A DNA stretch of 64,000 bases from Streptomyces camponoticapitis (GCF_014646115.1 NZ_BMMV01000026.1:49120-113119), one strand, 5' to 3'. Shown: positions 17,908 to 27,173, counted from the stretch's first letter. Made by a program: numbers and translations. Notes: a model not told the origin generated them from the letters alone.

Positions 17908-18432
17908 ATGGCAGACCACTGGACCAAGCTCGAACTCGACGTACGCACCTTCGACGCGGCGCGCTTCGTGACGTACGCGGAGCGTTGCCGAGCGGCCGGT
18001 ATCCGGCTGACCACGCTGGCTGAGCTGGGGGACACCCCGCCCCACCGGCGTGAGCTCTACACGCTCAACAAGGACTGCTCCGCCGACATCCCCGACCGCG
18101 GCGAGTTCTACACCTTCGACGAGTACATCGAACGCCGGGTCGACGTCCCGTCCTTCGACCCGCGTGGTGTCGTCATCGCACTGGACGGCGACACATGGTG
18201 CGGTCTCGCCGCGACATCGGACCAGCGGTCCGACGGCTTCGTCTTCAACGAGATGACCGGGGTCCGGGCCGGCTACCGCGGTCGGGGCATCTCCATCGCG
18301 ATGAAGACGTTCGGGATCGGCTTCGCCCACCTCTGTGGCGTGGACAAGATCCGAACATTCCACCACCCCGCGAACGCGGCCGCCATCGAGATGAACCGGC
18401 GGCTCGGCTATGTGGACGCCCAGTGGGACTGA
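17908..18432 (+). CDS. GNAT-family N-acetyltransferase
   Basis: A 174-residue acetyltransferase. The acetyl-CoA motif A is visible as VRAGYRGRGISIAMKTFGI (R/Q-x-x-G-x-G type), followed by the motif B asparagine in HHPANAAAIEMNRRLGYV. Substrate unknown. TATGTT at 17894-17899 ends 8 bases before the ATG and there is no Shine-Dalgarno, so the transcript is probably leaderless. The RidA gene follows after 17 bases and is likely co-transcribed. Confidence 0.88.
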   Translation: MADHWTKLELDVRTFDAARFVTYAERCRAAGIRLTTLAELGDTPPHRRELYTLNKDCSADIPDRGEFYTFDEYIERRVDVPSFDPRGVVIALDGDTWCGLAATSDQRSDGFVFNEMTGVRAGYRGRGISIAMKTFGIGFAHLCGVDKIRTFHHPANAAAIEMNRRLGYVDAQWD

Positions 18433-18449
18433 CAGACAGAAGGAACGGT

Positions 18450-18860
18450 ATGGAGGACACACGACAGGTGGTCGGTTCCGGATCCCCGTTGGAACCGGAG
18501 ATCGGGTTCTCGCGGGCGGTGCGGGTCGGGTCGTACGTCGTCGTCGCTGGTACGGCTCCGATCGGGGACGACGGTCGCACCGTCGGGCCCGGTGACGTCT
18601 ACGCACAGACCGTACGGTGCCTCGACATCGCCGAACGTGCGCTGCGGGAGGCGGGGGCCGGCATGGCGGACGTCGTACGGACCCGCCTCATGCTGACCGA
18701 CGTCACGCGATGGAGGGAGGCCGCCCGCGCGCACGGAGAACGGTTCGCCGACATCCGGCCCGCGTGTACGGTCGTGGAGGTGTCCCGCTTCATCGACCCC
18801 GAGTGGCTGGTCGAGGTGGAGATCGACGCGATCAGCCCCGTGCGGCGCATGCGGCGCTGA
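18450..18860 (+). CDS. RidA/YjgF-family enamine/imine deaminase
   Basis: A 136-residue RidA-type protein: YVVVAGTAPIGDDG, QTVRCLDIAERALREAGAGM and RPACTVVEVSRFIDPEWLVE, with the conserved C-terminal arginine/glutamate region (RPA and VEVE). RidA proteins hydrolyse reactive enamine/imine intermediates released by PLP enzymes. AAGGAA is upstream of the ATG. It is probably co-transcribed with the GNAT gene. Another RidA-like protein is at 57901. Confidence 0.88.
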   Translation: MEDTRQVVGSGSPLEPEIGFSRAVRVGSYVVVAGTAPIGDDGRTVGPGDVYAQTVRCLDIAERALREAGAGMADVVRTRLMLTDVTRWREAARAHGERFADIRPACTVVEVSRFIDPEWLVEVEIDAISPVRRMRR

Positions 18861-18918
18861 TCCCCCTCGGGGAACTACGCGTGCTGGTTGCGACGGCCGG
18901 CTCCTGGGCTAGCCTGCG

Positions 18919-19578
18919 GTGGTGAGCACCGGACAGGAACACCCTGAGGCCGAGCGCTGGTTGGCGGACACCCGGGCGTCCTACGATGCCGACGCCACCA
19001 GCTACGCGGACGAGACGCGGAACCTCCTGGCCGAACTTCCCGCCGAACGCGAGACGATGGCGCTGTTCGCCGAGCGGGTTCGGGCGCAGGGCGGCGGGCC
19101 CGTCGCGGACGTGGGGTGCGGGCCCGGGCGGATCACCGCGCACCTGAGCAGTCTTGGCGTGGACGTTTTCGGTATCGATCTGTCGCCCCGGATGATCGAG
19201 GTGGCGCGCACTGAGCATCCCGGTCTGCGGTTCGAGGTGGGGTCGATGACGCGACTCGACCTCGCGGACGGCGAGTTGGCCGCCCTGCTTGCCTGGTACT
19301 CGATCATTCACGTCCCCGACGACGCGATCGGCGAGGTCCTTGCCGGCTTCCATCGGGTGCTGCGGCCCGGCGGTCTGCTGCTGCTGGGTTTTCACGTCGG
19401 CGACCCCTCGCCGCCCAAGCCGGGGGCGGACGAAGAGAGTTGGCCGGAGTCCTACGTCCGTCGCCGCCGGCCGAGCCAGATGGACGCCTGGGTCGACGAG
19501 GCAGGCTTCACCGTCGAGACCCATCCCACGCTCACGTCGGCCACACGCACGCTCGGAGTGCTGATGGCCCGCCGCTAG
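18919..19578 (+). CDS. Class I SAM-dependent methyltransferase
   Basis: A protein of 218-219 residues. Motif I is VADVGCGPGRITAHL at about residues 57-71, followed by the acidic motif II (DVFGIDLSPRMIEVA) and a post-II aspartate-rich region. The PGG motif (LRPGGLLLLGFH) is also present. It falls in the UbiE/COQ5-like group; substrate unknown. Two consecutive GTG codons (18919 and 18922) can start. TTGCGA (18888) and TAGCCT (18910) with 16-base spacing point to a transcript beginning at about 18922, hence leaderless. Confidence 0.9.
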   Translation: MVSTGQEHPEAERWLADTRASYDADATSYADETRNLLAELPAERETMALFAERVRAQGGGPVADVGCGPGRITAHLSSLGVDVFGIDLSPRMIEVARTEHPGLRFEVGSMTRLDLADGELAALLAWYSIIHVPDDAIGEVLAGFHRVLRPGGLLLLGFHVGDPSPPKPGADEESWPESYVRRRRPSQMDAWVDEAGFTVETHPTLTSATRTLGVLMARR

Positions 19579-19587
19579 GTCGTGTCT

Positions 19588-19905
19588 TCAAAGTCCCGCT
19601 GAGGGCAGCGGCGGATTCACCGGCTGCGATCCGTACCCGGCGAGATAGAGCTTCATGGCGCACTGATCCTCGGCCTCGATGAAGACCCGCTGCCCCCAAT
19701 GAGCACTGAGACGGTGGGCGATATCGACCAGTCGGCGACGTTCCTCCGGCGAGTACGCGGGGAACCGGACCCAGCCCCGTTCACCAATGATGTTGCCGAG
19801 ATCGCTGAACAACACCGCCCGAGCGCGCTGTTCTTCCTCCTCCGTCAGTGGCGTGGATCCGCCTTCCGCGGGCTGCACACGGACGTTGTAAAGGTCTCGG
19901 ATCAC
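19588..19905 (-). CDS. Conserved hypothetical protein, small
   Basis: About 105 residues from a GTG at 19905 (starting IRDLYNVRVQPAEGG). It is rich in Glu and Arg (LTEEEEQRARAVLF) and ends in SQPVNPPLPSAG. No signal peptide or membrane segment. The open frame extends to 20043, but the extra residues look non-coding. The end is convergent with the methyltransferase, 9 bases apart. Function unknown. Confidence 0.5.
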   Translation of the reverse strand: MIRDLYNVRVQPAEGGSTPLTEEEEQRARAVLFSDLGNIIGERGWVRFPAYSPEERRRLVDIAHRLSAHWGQRVFIEAEDQCAMKLYLAGYGSQPVNPPLPSAGL

Positions 19906-20114
19906 TGGCTTCTCGCAATGTCGGGGCTGTTCCCGGAGGGACTGTCGTCGCGGCTGGTGGCACAGCTCCCGGAGTGTCCAAGTGTCTCCCCGCGCGGGAC
20001 ACCCGCCTTGCGGCCTACGGTACTTGACGTGGCACGGCGTCACACCCAGGTCGCTTCGACGACAGCTCCGAGGCCGTTTCGTTCGGATCCTGCGAGGCTC
20101 GTCATACTTCCCGA

Positions 20115-20867
20115 ATGGAGATGCGAGTCGTGGAGGCGGCGCGGCGTTGGCTGGCTGAGCGGGGCGTCAGCCAGGTGCGCGACGGGTGGGTGAGCGACGA
20201 GAGGCCGGACGTGCTGCTCACGGCCAACCAAGTGGCGCACTCCTGGGCCGGCGACGTGTTCGGCGAAGACCTCGTCGCAGCCGATCAGGTGCGGCTGGCC
20301 TTCGGGCTGCTGGACCTCCTTGACGACTACTGGGTCACGTGCGAGATCCGGTTCGCGGACCAGGGCACGGCGGGTCCCCTGCCGGTCGACGTGCTGTGGG
20401 ACGGCTACCGCAGACGACTTGAGGCGGACAGGGATGCCGAGGCCGTCACCTACTCGCTTTGGGTGGACTGGTTCGAGGACCACACGACTTCCGCGACGGC
20501 CTTCGCCGAAGTGCTCGGCAACGACATCGACCGTGTCGTGGCCGATCCGTCGGAAGCTCTGCTCCGGCGAGCCCGTCGGGTTCTGGAATGCTCGGGCCCG
20601 GTGCGCTGGCCTGTGAAGGAGCCGACGTACCGCACCGCGATGCGGCTGCCCGCCCTGCACTCAGCCCTCTTCCACGGCCTTCGGGCGAGCTTCCACGACG
20701 TCTGCGGCGACCTGGAGCCGGGCGCCGCACTGGCTCTCCTCGACCAGCTGGATCTCCCGACGGGCACTCAGCACCGCGCGGAACTGCGCCAGGTGCTCGC
20801 GGCGGGTCACGAGAACCGCTACCGGAGCCGCGGCGCCTGGGACGCCGCGGTTCGCTCCTGCTCCTGA
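20115..20867 (+). CDS. Hypothetical protein
   Basis: A 250-residue soluble protein, predominantly helical, beginning MEMRVVEAARRWLAERGVSQ. Tryptophan-containing stretches (LWVDWFEDHTTS, SWAGDVFGEDL) give no recognised motif. CATACT at 20103-20108, six bases before the ATG, resembles a -10 element, so the gene may be leaderless. It stands alone; a hairpin at 20910 follows. Confidence 0.65.
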   Translation: MEMRVVEAARRWLAERGVSQVRDGWVSDERPDVLLTANQVAHSWAGDVFGEDLVAADQVRLAFGLLDLLDDYWVTCEIRFADQGTAGPLPVDVLWDGYRRRLEADRDAEAVTYSLWVDWFEDHTTSATAFAEVLGNDIDRVVADPSEALLRRARRVLECSGPVRWPVKEPTYRTAMRLPALHSALFHGLRASFHDVCGDLEPGAALALLDQLDLPTGTQHRAELRQVLAAGHENRYRSRGAWDAAVRSCS

Positions 20868-20909
20868 GGCGTGTGCCTGGCCGACCGAAGCAAGTTGCCG
20901 ACACGCGCT

Positions 20910-20937
20910 CCGGGATCGTGACCCGCCGGGATCCCGG
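20910..20937 (+). terminator. Hairpin terminator
   Basis: Arms CCGGGATC (20910-20917) and GATCCCGG (20930-20937), 12-base loop. Located 43 bases after the upstream stop codon. Confidence 0.45.
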
Positions 20938-20966
20938 CACCCGGCACCAGGTACCCGGCACCCGGC
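20933..20966. repeat. Direct repeat of 13 bp
   Basis: CCCGGCACCCGGC occurs at 20933-20945 and 20954-20966, just before the third S8 protease, partly overlapping the hairpin at 20910. Confidence 0.6.
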
Positions 20967-21137
20967 GGCCGGCGGCCTGACGGTCGCAGCTTTGAGAGGG
21001 TTTGCCCCGAGCGCGCCCCGCCGCCTCGATGACAGCCAGATTTCCTCAATGTTTTTTCCGAAAGATCACTGTCCCTTCTAATGATCATCGCATTAGGGTC
21101 CAGGCGTCCGCGCAGACTTCGATGCAAGGAACACCTA

Positions 21138-24100
21138 GTGAGACAGAAGCGCACCAGCAGACACACACTGCTGGCAATCGGGGCAGCCCTGGCGGTGCTG
21201 ACGGCCACCCCGTCGGCCGTCGCTGCCGGCCGGGACGGTACCGGCGTCCCCGACAACGTTGTCCCCGCTGTCGGCAAGGCCACCTCCGGTACCGGAAGCC
21301 ACACCGTCACCCTGCTGACCGGTGACCGGGTGACCGTCACACCCGGCGGCAAAGGCCCCGACTCGGTCACCGTCGAAGGACCGGACGGTCGTCGTAGCGA
21401 CGCCCGCATCACCACCCGCGATGGGGACACCTACGTCTACCCGTCGTCCGCCGACCCCTATGTGGCGGCGGGAAGACTCGATACGGAACTCTTCAATGTC
21501 ACCCGCCTGATCGCCGACGAACTGGACGACGCCCACACCGAGGGCCTGCCGGTGATCGTCAGTTACACCCCTTCGTCGCGACGCTCCTTCGTGGCACCGC
21601 CCCTGCCTGAAGGCGCGACCGACGCACGGCCCCTCAGCAGCATCGACAGCACCGCGCTCACCGCGGACCGCGACCGGGCCGAGAACTTCTGGCACTCCCT
21701 CACTTCCCCGTCCCCGTCCGCTCCTTCGAGCACCGAACGGAGCTCGCTCACCGCGTCCGCCCCGGGTAAGGGGGGACCGGCACTGGCCGGCCGTGTAGCG
21801 AAGGTATGGCTGGACGGGAAGGTCAAGGCCTCCCTCGCGGACAGCACCGCGCAGATCGGCGCTCCCGAGGTCTGGGCCAAGGGCAACACCGGCAAGGGTG
21901 TGGACGTGGCGGTGCTGGACACCGGATACGACCCGGGGCACCCCGATCTCGCGGGCGTCGCCTCCTCCGCCAGCTTCGTCCCGGGCGAGGACGTGGACGA
22001 CCACCACGGTCACGGCACGCATGTCGCGTCGACCATCGCCGGCAGCGGCGCCGCGTCCGGCGGCACCGAAAAAGGTGTGGCCCCCGGTGTGAACCTGCAC
22101 GTGGGCAAGGTGCTCAGCAACCTCGGCAGCGGGCAGGACTCCTGGATCATCAGCGGCATGGAGTGGGCCGCGCGCGACGCCGACGCGCGGATCGTCAGTC
22201 TCAGTCTCGGCTCCGACGCCCCGGGCGACGGCACCGACCCCATGAGCCAGGCGGTCAACGAGCTCAGCGCCGAGACCGGAGCGCTGTTCACCATCGCGGC
22301 CGGCAACTCCGGCCCCACCGACCACACCGTCGGCGCGCCGGGAGCGGCGGACGCGGCCCTCACCGTCGGCGCTGTCGACTCGAAGGACGCCATCGCCGAC
22401 TTCTCCAGCCGAGGACCACGGCTGCGTGATGACGCGATCAAGCCGGAGATCACCGCGCCGGGCGTGGACATCCTCGCCGCGCGCTCGCAGTACACGGGAG
22501 GCAGTGGCCCGTACACGCTGATGAGCGGCACCTCCATGGCCACCCCGCATGTCGCGGGCGCCGCCGCCCTGGTGGCGGCCGAGCATCCGGACTGGACGGG
22601 CGACCGGATCAAGGACGCCCTGATCAGCAGCTCTCTCCCGACGGCCTCCCACCCCGACGAGGGCGGCAACGGGCGCGTCGACCTCGTGGCCGCCACCGAG
22701 GGGACCCTGTTCGCGACCGGAACCGTCGATGCCGGAATCCACTCGCTCGGGGGTGATCCCGGCGAGACCGTGGACAAGACCGTCCGGTGGAAAAACAGCG
22801 GCGACCAGGCGGTCACGGTCGACCTGGAAGTAGCCGCCCCGGACGCTCCGTCGGGCCTGTTCACGCTGGCCGACCGTCAGCTCGTCGTCCCGGCGGGCGG
22901 CAGCGCCTCGACCACCCTGACGACACACCTCGACGAGGCCCCCGCCGGCAACCGCTACACGGGCCACGTCACCGGAGCGGTCGCCGGGAAGACCGCGACC
23001 AGGACCCTCGTCGCCGTCAGTACCCGCGAAGAGGATCACCACCTGCGGATCCACGTCACCGACCGCAGCGGTGCTCCCGTCAACGTCCTGGTCAACTACC
23101 AGCGCGAGGGCGACGAGTACTACTCGGCGCAGTACAGCCGGAACGGCGTCCTCGACGTCATCGCACCGGCGGGTACCTACACCGCCTGGACCTGGCTCGC
23201 CGTCGAAGGTACCCACGGTGAATCGTCGGCAGGTCTGGCACTGCTGGCAGCACCCACCATCGACGTGCACGGCGGTGACACCGACGTCGTGCTGGACGGC
23301 ACCCGGGTGCGCCAGGTGAAGCTGAGAACACCCAAGGCCAGTACCGACAGCGACGTGCGCGTCGACTTCAGCCGTACCTTCGGCGGCGACGCGCCCCCCA
23401 TCGCGGACGCGCACGTGGTCGGCGACGGATTCGACAGCCTGTGGGCCCTGCCCACCACCAAACCCGCCAAGGGCGATCTGGTCTACACCGCGCGCTGGCG
23501 GATGCAGCAGCCGCTGCTCTCCCTCACCGCCGGCGACCAGGAATTCGACGACCTGTGGATCCAGCCGGGCTCGTCACTTCCCTCCGACGGCAACCGCACC
23601 CTCCCCGCCGTGTTCGCCGGGAACGGCGGGACCGACGACTACGCGTCCCTGGACGCGAAGGGGAAGGTCGCCGTCGTCCGCTACGTACCCGAGGACGATG
23701 ACGTCGCGCCGTCGGGTGTCGACCAGGTGCGGGCGGCGGAGCAGGCTGGTGTCGCGCTCCTGGTGATGGTCAACGACCTCAACGGCCGGCTCCGCCAGCC
23801 GGTCTCCCGCACCCCGCTGACCGTGGCCGGTGTCTCCCGTACCGAGGGCGAGATCCTGATCAGCCGCATCCAGAAGAGCCGCACAGGTTCGGTGCCTATG
23901 CGGGTGGTCGGCCATGCCGAGACGGAGTACCTGTACGACCTGGTCCACTCCTGGCACGGCCAGATCCCGAAGGATCTGGAGTACGCGCCCAAGGAGCACC
24001 AACTGGCCCGCGTCGACGTCGACTTCCGCAATGATCCGGCCGACGAGGTCGATGAGTTCCGTTACGACATCCAGCCCTACCTCGGGGTGAAGATCGGCGG

Positions 24101-24911
24101 CACGCGGGTGTCCAACGCGGGTGCCCACCGCACCGACTGGGTGACGGCGGACAAGAACGTCCCGTGGATGGAGGAGGCCAGCGTCGGCATCAAGTCCTTC
24201 CAGTACTCGGGGGAGATCGACTACCCGGCGGGCAAGTCCACCGACGTGCAGTGGTTCGGTCCGATGGAACGGCCCCGACTCAACAGCAGCCAGTGGCTGC
24301 CGGAGCGCACCGGCAACAGCGTGCAGGCGTTCCTCCCCGGTTTCGGTGACAGCGGGGAGGACCACGCGGGAGTCATCGGCTTCGGCACCACGTCCCAGAC
24401 GAGCTCCTTCTACCGGGGCGACACCCTGCTCGCCTCCGGCGAGGGCTCGTTCGTCGGCGCCGAGGTGCCCGCGGCCCGTGCCGGCTACCGGCTGGTGACC
24501 ACCACCGCGCGCACGGAGGGGTACCCGTACTCCACCGCGACCACGACCGAGTGGGGATTTGTCTCGGAGGCCCCCAAGGAGGGAGCGACGCAGACGCTGC
24601 CGCTGGTCCAGGTCGACTACACCCTCGCCACCAGGGCCGACGGCACGGCGAAGCGCAACGCCGAACTCGTCGTCACTCCTTCGCACATCCCGGGAGTCTC
24701 GGTCGCCGCGGTACGCACCGACAAGGTGGAGCTGTCCTACGACGACGGCCGCACCTGGCAGCGGGCGACCCTGAGCAACTCCTCCCGGGGTGCTCTGACC
24801 CACCTGCGCGCACCGGCGAAGGCCGACTTCCTCTCGGTGCGGGTGCATGCCTCCGACGCCCGGGGCAATTCGGTCACGCAGACCGTCGTACGGGCGGCCG
24901 GCCTGGGCTGA
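21138..24911 (+). CDS. Large secreted S8 serine protease with PA-type insert, 1257 aa
   Basis: A secreted multi-domain subtilisin. The signal peptide (KRTSRHTLLAIGAALAVL, then SAVAA) ends near residue 30. A pro-region of about 200 residues follows. The triad is Asp261 (VLDTGYD), His292 (HGHGTHVA) and Ser466 (GTSMATPHVAG), with Asn390 (AAGNSGP). A region around residues 850-920 (VAVVRYVPEDDD, EQAGVALLVMVND) resembles a protease-associated (PA) domain. The C-terminal third is beta-rich. The GTG at 21138 is chosen because AAGGA precedes it and the signal peptide begins there. A paralogue, with the same plan, is at 4965. Confidence 0.93.
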   Translation: MRQKRTSRHTLLAIGAALAVLTATPSAVAAGRDGTGVPDNVVPAVGKATSGTGSHTVTLLTGDRVTVTPGGKGPDSVTVEGPDGRRSDARITTRDGDTYVYPSSADPYVAAGRLDTELFNVTRLIADELDDAHTEGLPVIVSYTPSSRRSFVAPPLPEGATDARPLSSIDSTALTADRDRAENFWHSLTSPSPSAPSSTERSSLTASAPGKGGPALAGRVAKVWLDGKVKASLADSTAQIGAPEVWAKGNTGKGVDVAVLDTGYDPGHPDLAGVASSASFVPGEDVDDHHGHGTHVASTIAGSGAASGGTEKGVAPGVNLHVGKVLSNLGSGQDSWIISGMEWAARDADARIVSLSLGSDAPGDGTDPMSQAVNELSAETGALFTIAAGNSGPTDHTVGAPGAADAALTVGAVDSKDAIADFSSRGPRLRDDAIKPEITAPGVDILAARSQYTGGSGPYTLMSGTSMATPHVAGAAALVAAEHPDWTGDRIKDALISSSLPTASHPDEGGNGRVDLVAATEGTLFATGTVDAGIHSLGGDPGETVDKTVRWKNSGDQAVTVDLEVAAPDAPSGLFTLADRQLVVPAGGSASTTLTTHLDEAPAGNRYTGHVTGAVAGKTATRTLVAVSTREEDHHLRIHVTDRSGAPVNVLVNYQREGDEYYSAQYSRNGVLDVIAPAGTYTAWTWLAVEGTHGESSAGLALLAAPTIDVHGGDTDVVLDGTRVRQVKLRTPKASTDSDVRVDFSRTFGGDAPPIADAHVVGDGFDSLWALPTTKPAKGDLVYTARWRMQQPLLSLTAGDQEFDDLWIQPGSSLPSDGNRTLPAVFAGNGGTDDYASLDAKGKVAVVRYVPEDDDVAPSGVDQVRAAEQAGVALLVMVNDLNGRLRQPVSRTPLTVAGVSRTEGEILISRIQKSRTGSVPMRVVGHAETEYLYDLVHSWHGQIPKDLEYAPKEHQLARVDVDFRNDPADEVDEFRYDIQPYLGVKIGGTRVSNAGAHRTDWVTADKNVPWMEEASVGIKSFQYSGEIDYPAGKSTDVQWFGPMERPRLNSSQWLPERTGNSVQAFLPGFGDSGEDHAGVIGFGTTSQTSSFYRGDTLLASGEGSFVGAEVPAARAGYRLVTTTARTEGYPYSTATTTEWGFVSEAPKEGATQTLPLVQVDYTLATRADGTAKRNAELVVTPSHIPGVSVAAVRTDKVELSYDDGRTWQRATLSNSSRGALTHLRAPAKADFLSVRVHASDARGNSVTQTVVRAAGLG

Positions 24912-24938
24912 TCCGCCCCTGCCTTCCCGCCGTACCCC

Positions 24939-24975
24939 CGCTTGGCCGGCGCGTCCCGCACGCGCCGGCCAAGCG
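24939..24975. terminator. Strong hairpin between convergent genes
   Basis: Arms CGCTTGGCCGGCGCGT (24939-24954) and its exact reverse complement (24960-24975) have a 5-base loop. It lies 28 bases after the protease stop and 55 before the stop of the convergent gene; a bidirectional terminator. Confidence 0.75.
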
Positions 24976-25029
24976 CACGACCGGCAGCGGGACCGGGACC
25001 GGCGCGCGAAAGGCGGGCACAGAAGCGCC

Positions 25030-25695
25030 CTATGCGGCGACCAGCTCTCTGATCTCTCGCTCGGTCCAGTGGCCGGAGGCGCCGGGGCAGGCAGCGACGT
25101 ACTCCGCGATCGTCGCGAGCTCCCATGCCCCTGCCGCGAGCAGACCACGCGTCAGGACGGTGAGATACGGGGCCGATGGCGCGTTCAGTTCGACGTCGTC
25201 AACGCTCCAGGGCGCCGTGAACGTGAGCATCGGCGCCCCGTCGAGGACCCCTGGACAGACGAGCGTCTCGTACCGCCCGTTCCCGAGCACGGCGTGGCCG
25301 AGGCTCAGAACCTCCCCGAGGTCCAGGTCGGTTCCCGGTTCCCGGTACATCTCCTGTGCCGCGATGTCCGAGAACTGCTGGGCGGTGACGAGGTGCGCCC
25401 GCGCCAGCACGCGGCCCTTGGCGTCCGGATCGAGGAACGCCCTCCCGCCGGTCCAGACGGACGACTCGGTGGCGAAGTACATGGAGCCCGTGATCTCCAC
25501 GGGCAGGGATCGCTCAGGGAGCCGCCGATCCCGGCAGCCCGGATACTCCCTCGTGGCGCCAGGAGGCCGCCCCCCGGTGATGTAGTGCGCGAGGCGGGCA
25601 CGGTCCGTGTTCGAGCCGTACGACGTATACCAGACCCGTTGTGGAGGTACGGCGGCGGCGACCCCGGCCGCATCGATGACTGGAGGGCTGATCAT
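25030..25695 (-). CDS. Gamma-glutamylcyclotransferase-like fold protein
   Basis: A 221-residue protein. VWYTSYGSNTDRARLAHYI holds the YGSN signature of the GGCT-like fold, where the glycine-rich loop binds the gamma-glutamyl group in true cyclotransferases. Residues AVLGNGRYETLV and WTEREIRELVA complete it. Whether it has cyclotransferase activity is unclear; related actinobacterial proteins are often mislabelled 'histone deacetylase'. The start ATG has TTGGAG upstream. It is 21 bases from the end of the GAF-ANTAR gene pair on the same strand and might be the last gene of that unit. Confidence 0.65.
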   Translation of the reverse strand: MISPPVIDAAGVAAAVPPQRVWYTSYGSNTDRARLAHYITGGRPPGATREYPGCRDRRLPERSLPVEITGSMYFATESSVWTGGRAFLDPDAKGRVLARAHLVTAQQFSDIAAQEMYREPGTDLDLGEVLSLGHAVLGNGRYETLVCPGVLDGAPMLTFTAPWSVDDVELNAPSAPYLTVLTRGLLAAGAWELATIAEYVAACPGASGHWTEREIRELVAA

Positions 25696-25716
25696 GACTC
25701 CAACCGATGTGAGGCT

Positions 25717-26454
25717 TCAGGGACGGGGGATGTGAGCGGTGTCGAGGGTCTGGTCGACGATCTCGCGGGCGAGGTCGGAGATGCGGAGCTGGTGGGTGCG
25801 GGCGTAGGCGCGCAGGGCGTCGAAGGCGAGGTCGGGATTGGTGTTCCAGCGTTCGGCGAGGATGCCCTTGGCCTGTTCGATCGTGATGCGGCTGGTGAGA
25901 GCGTGCTGGAGCTGGGCCTTCTCCCGTTGTTCCTGGCCGAGGTCGCGTTGCTGGAGGAGAGCGATGGTGGCGATGTCGGCGAGTGCCTGTGCGAGGGAGG
26001 CGTCAGGGGCGGTGAGTGGCTGGCTGCCGGTGTGGAAGAGGTTCATGGCCCCGACGGCGCGGTCGCGCAGTCGCAGGGGGAAGACGTGGCTGGTGCGGAA
26101 GCCGCTCATGCGGGCGCGTTCGGCGAAGGCGGGCCAGGCGTGGGTGACCGAGGGGTCGTTCAGATCGATGTTGGTGCGTGCGGCGCCGTCGCGGTAGGAG
26201 TCCAGGCAGGGGCCTTGGTCGTGCTGGATGACGAAGAGTTCCAGGACCTGGGTCGTCTCGTCGGACGCGGCGACGGTGTGGAGCCTGTCATTCTCGCTGG
26301 CCAGGAGGATACCGACGGCGGAGACGTCGAGCAGCGTGACGCAGTGCACGGACAGCTGCTCCAGGAATTCGATCAGGTCGAAGTCGTCGATCAGGGAGTC
26401 CGCGACCTGGACGAAGACTTCTGATACCTGCTGTTCGCGGGACATGGATGTCAT
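25717..26454 (-). CDS. GAF-ANTAR regulatory protein (downstream gene)
   Basis: A 245-residue putative RNA-binding antitermination regulator. Residues about 10-165 form a GAF sensor domain (LVISVH-type opening VHCVTLLDVSAVGILLAS, HDQGPCLDSYRDG, FPLRLRDRAVGAMNLFHTG). A helical linker (EQREKAQLQHALTSRI) precedes an ANTAR domain at about 180-235 (IEQAKGILAERWN, FDALRAYARTHQLRISDLA). ANTAR domains bind paired hairpins in mRNA leaders. Its first ATG overlaps the stop of the upstream GAF-ANTAR gene by 4 bases (ATGA); a second ATG three codons later has better Shine-Dalgarno spacing. Confidence 0.9.
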   Translation of the reverse strand: MTSMSREQQVSEVFVQVADSLIDDFDLIEFLEQLSVHCVTLLDVSAVGILLASENDRLHTVAASDETTQVLELFVIQHDQGPCLDSYRDGAARTNIDLNDPSVTHAWPAFAERARMSGFRTSHVFPLRLRDRAVGAMNLFHTGSQPLTAPDASLAQALADIATIALLQQRDLGQEQREKAQLQHALTSRITIEQAKGILAERWNTNPDLAFDALRAYARTHQLRISDLAREIVDQTLDTAHIPRP

Positions 26455-27173
26455 CCCCTGGTCTCCTCGGACGCATTGGGTTCGTCGGGACTGTCGCGGT
26501 TGAGCCTAAGCCGCCGGGCCACGACATCCTCGGCCACATCGAGGATGGGCCGGTCGTGACCGTAGGCGTGGGCCCGCAGCCGCAGCAGAGCCTTGCCCGG
26601 CGGAAGGCCGAGCTGGACGCTGAGCATGCCCGTGGCCTGGTGGACGACGGCGTGGTGAAGTTCACCGTCCAGTCTTCCGCCGGCCCGCGTGTCGAACTGT
26701 TCACCGTCGCCGCCCAGATACCTCAGGGCCAGGGCGGCCGCGAGGGCCATCGCGTCGTTCATCTGCTGCCCGGTCATGGGCCCGGGGATGGAGCGCAGCG
26801 CGGTGAGGACGCCGACGGTGATGCCGCCGAGGGCGAGCGGCAGGCAGAACACCGCCTGGATCGGCAGGCCGGCGAGGGCGGGGAGGAGCACGGGCCAGCG
26901 GCCTGCCGCTACCGCGGACACATCGTGTTCCAGGACCGCCCGACCGGTGCGCAGGGCGTCCAGTCCTGGCCCTTCGCCCAGGGTGAACTGGAGGTCCTCG
27001 AACGATGTGCTCGTCTCCCCGGTGGTCCACAGGGTCTCGGTCGTCGGGCCTTCGAGAGCCAGCGACACCGACAACTGATCCATCCCCAGGGTCGAGGCGC
27101 AGCCGTCGGACAGTCGCGAACCCCGCTCCGCGTGGAAGGCGCGCAGGATCTCGCTCATCTCAGGACTGATCAC
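26451..27173 (-). CDS. GAF-ANTAR regulatory protein (upstream gene)
   Basis: A 240-residue homologue of its downstream neighbour. The GAF domain is at about 20-150 (FTLGEGPGLDALRTGRAVL, VFCLPLALGGITVGVLTAL). The ANTAR domain is at about 165-225 (HHAVVHQATGMLSVQLGLPP, LLRLRAHAYGHDRPILDVAE). Overlapping ends imply co-translation and perhaps a heterodimer. The GTG at 27173 is used. GGAGGG lies about 14 bases upstream, which is far; an ATG five codons in is the alternative. Signals sensed by the GAF domains are not evident. Confidence 0.88.
   Translation of the reverse strand: MISPEMSEILRAFHAERGSRLSDGCASTLGMDQLSVSLALEGPTTETLWTTGETSTSFEDLQFTLGEGPGLDALRTGRAVLEHDVSAVAAGRWPVLLPALAGLPIQAVFCLPLALGGITVGVLTALRSIPGPMTGQQMNDAMALAAALALRYLGGDGEQFDTRAGGRLDGELHHAVVHQATGMLSVQLGLPPGKALLRLRAHAYGHDRPILDVAEDVVARRLRLNRDSPDEPNASEETRG

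Noticed and set aside
21135..23414. Long antisense frame opposite the third S8 protease
   Set aside because: Same reasoning: it mirrors codon bias and has no start site or recognisable domain.
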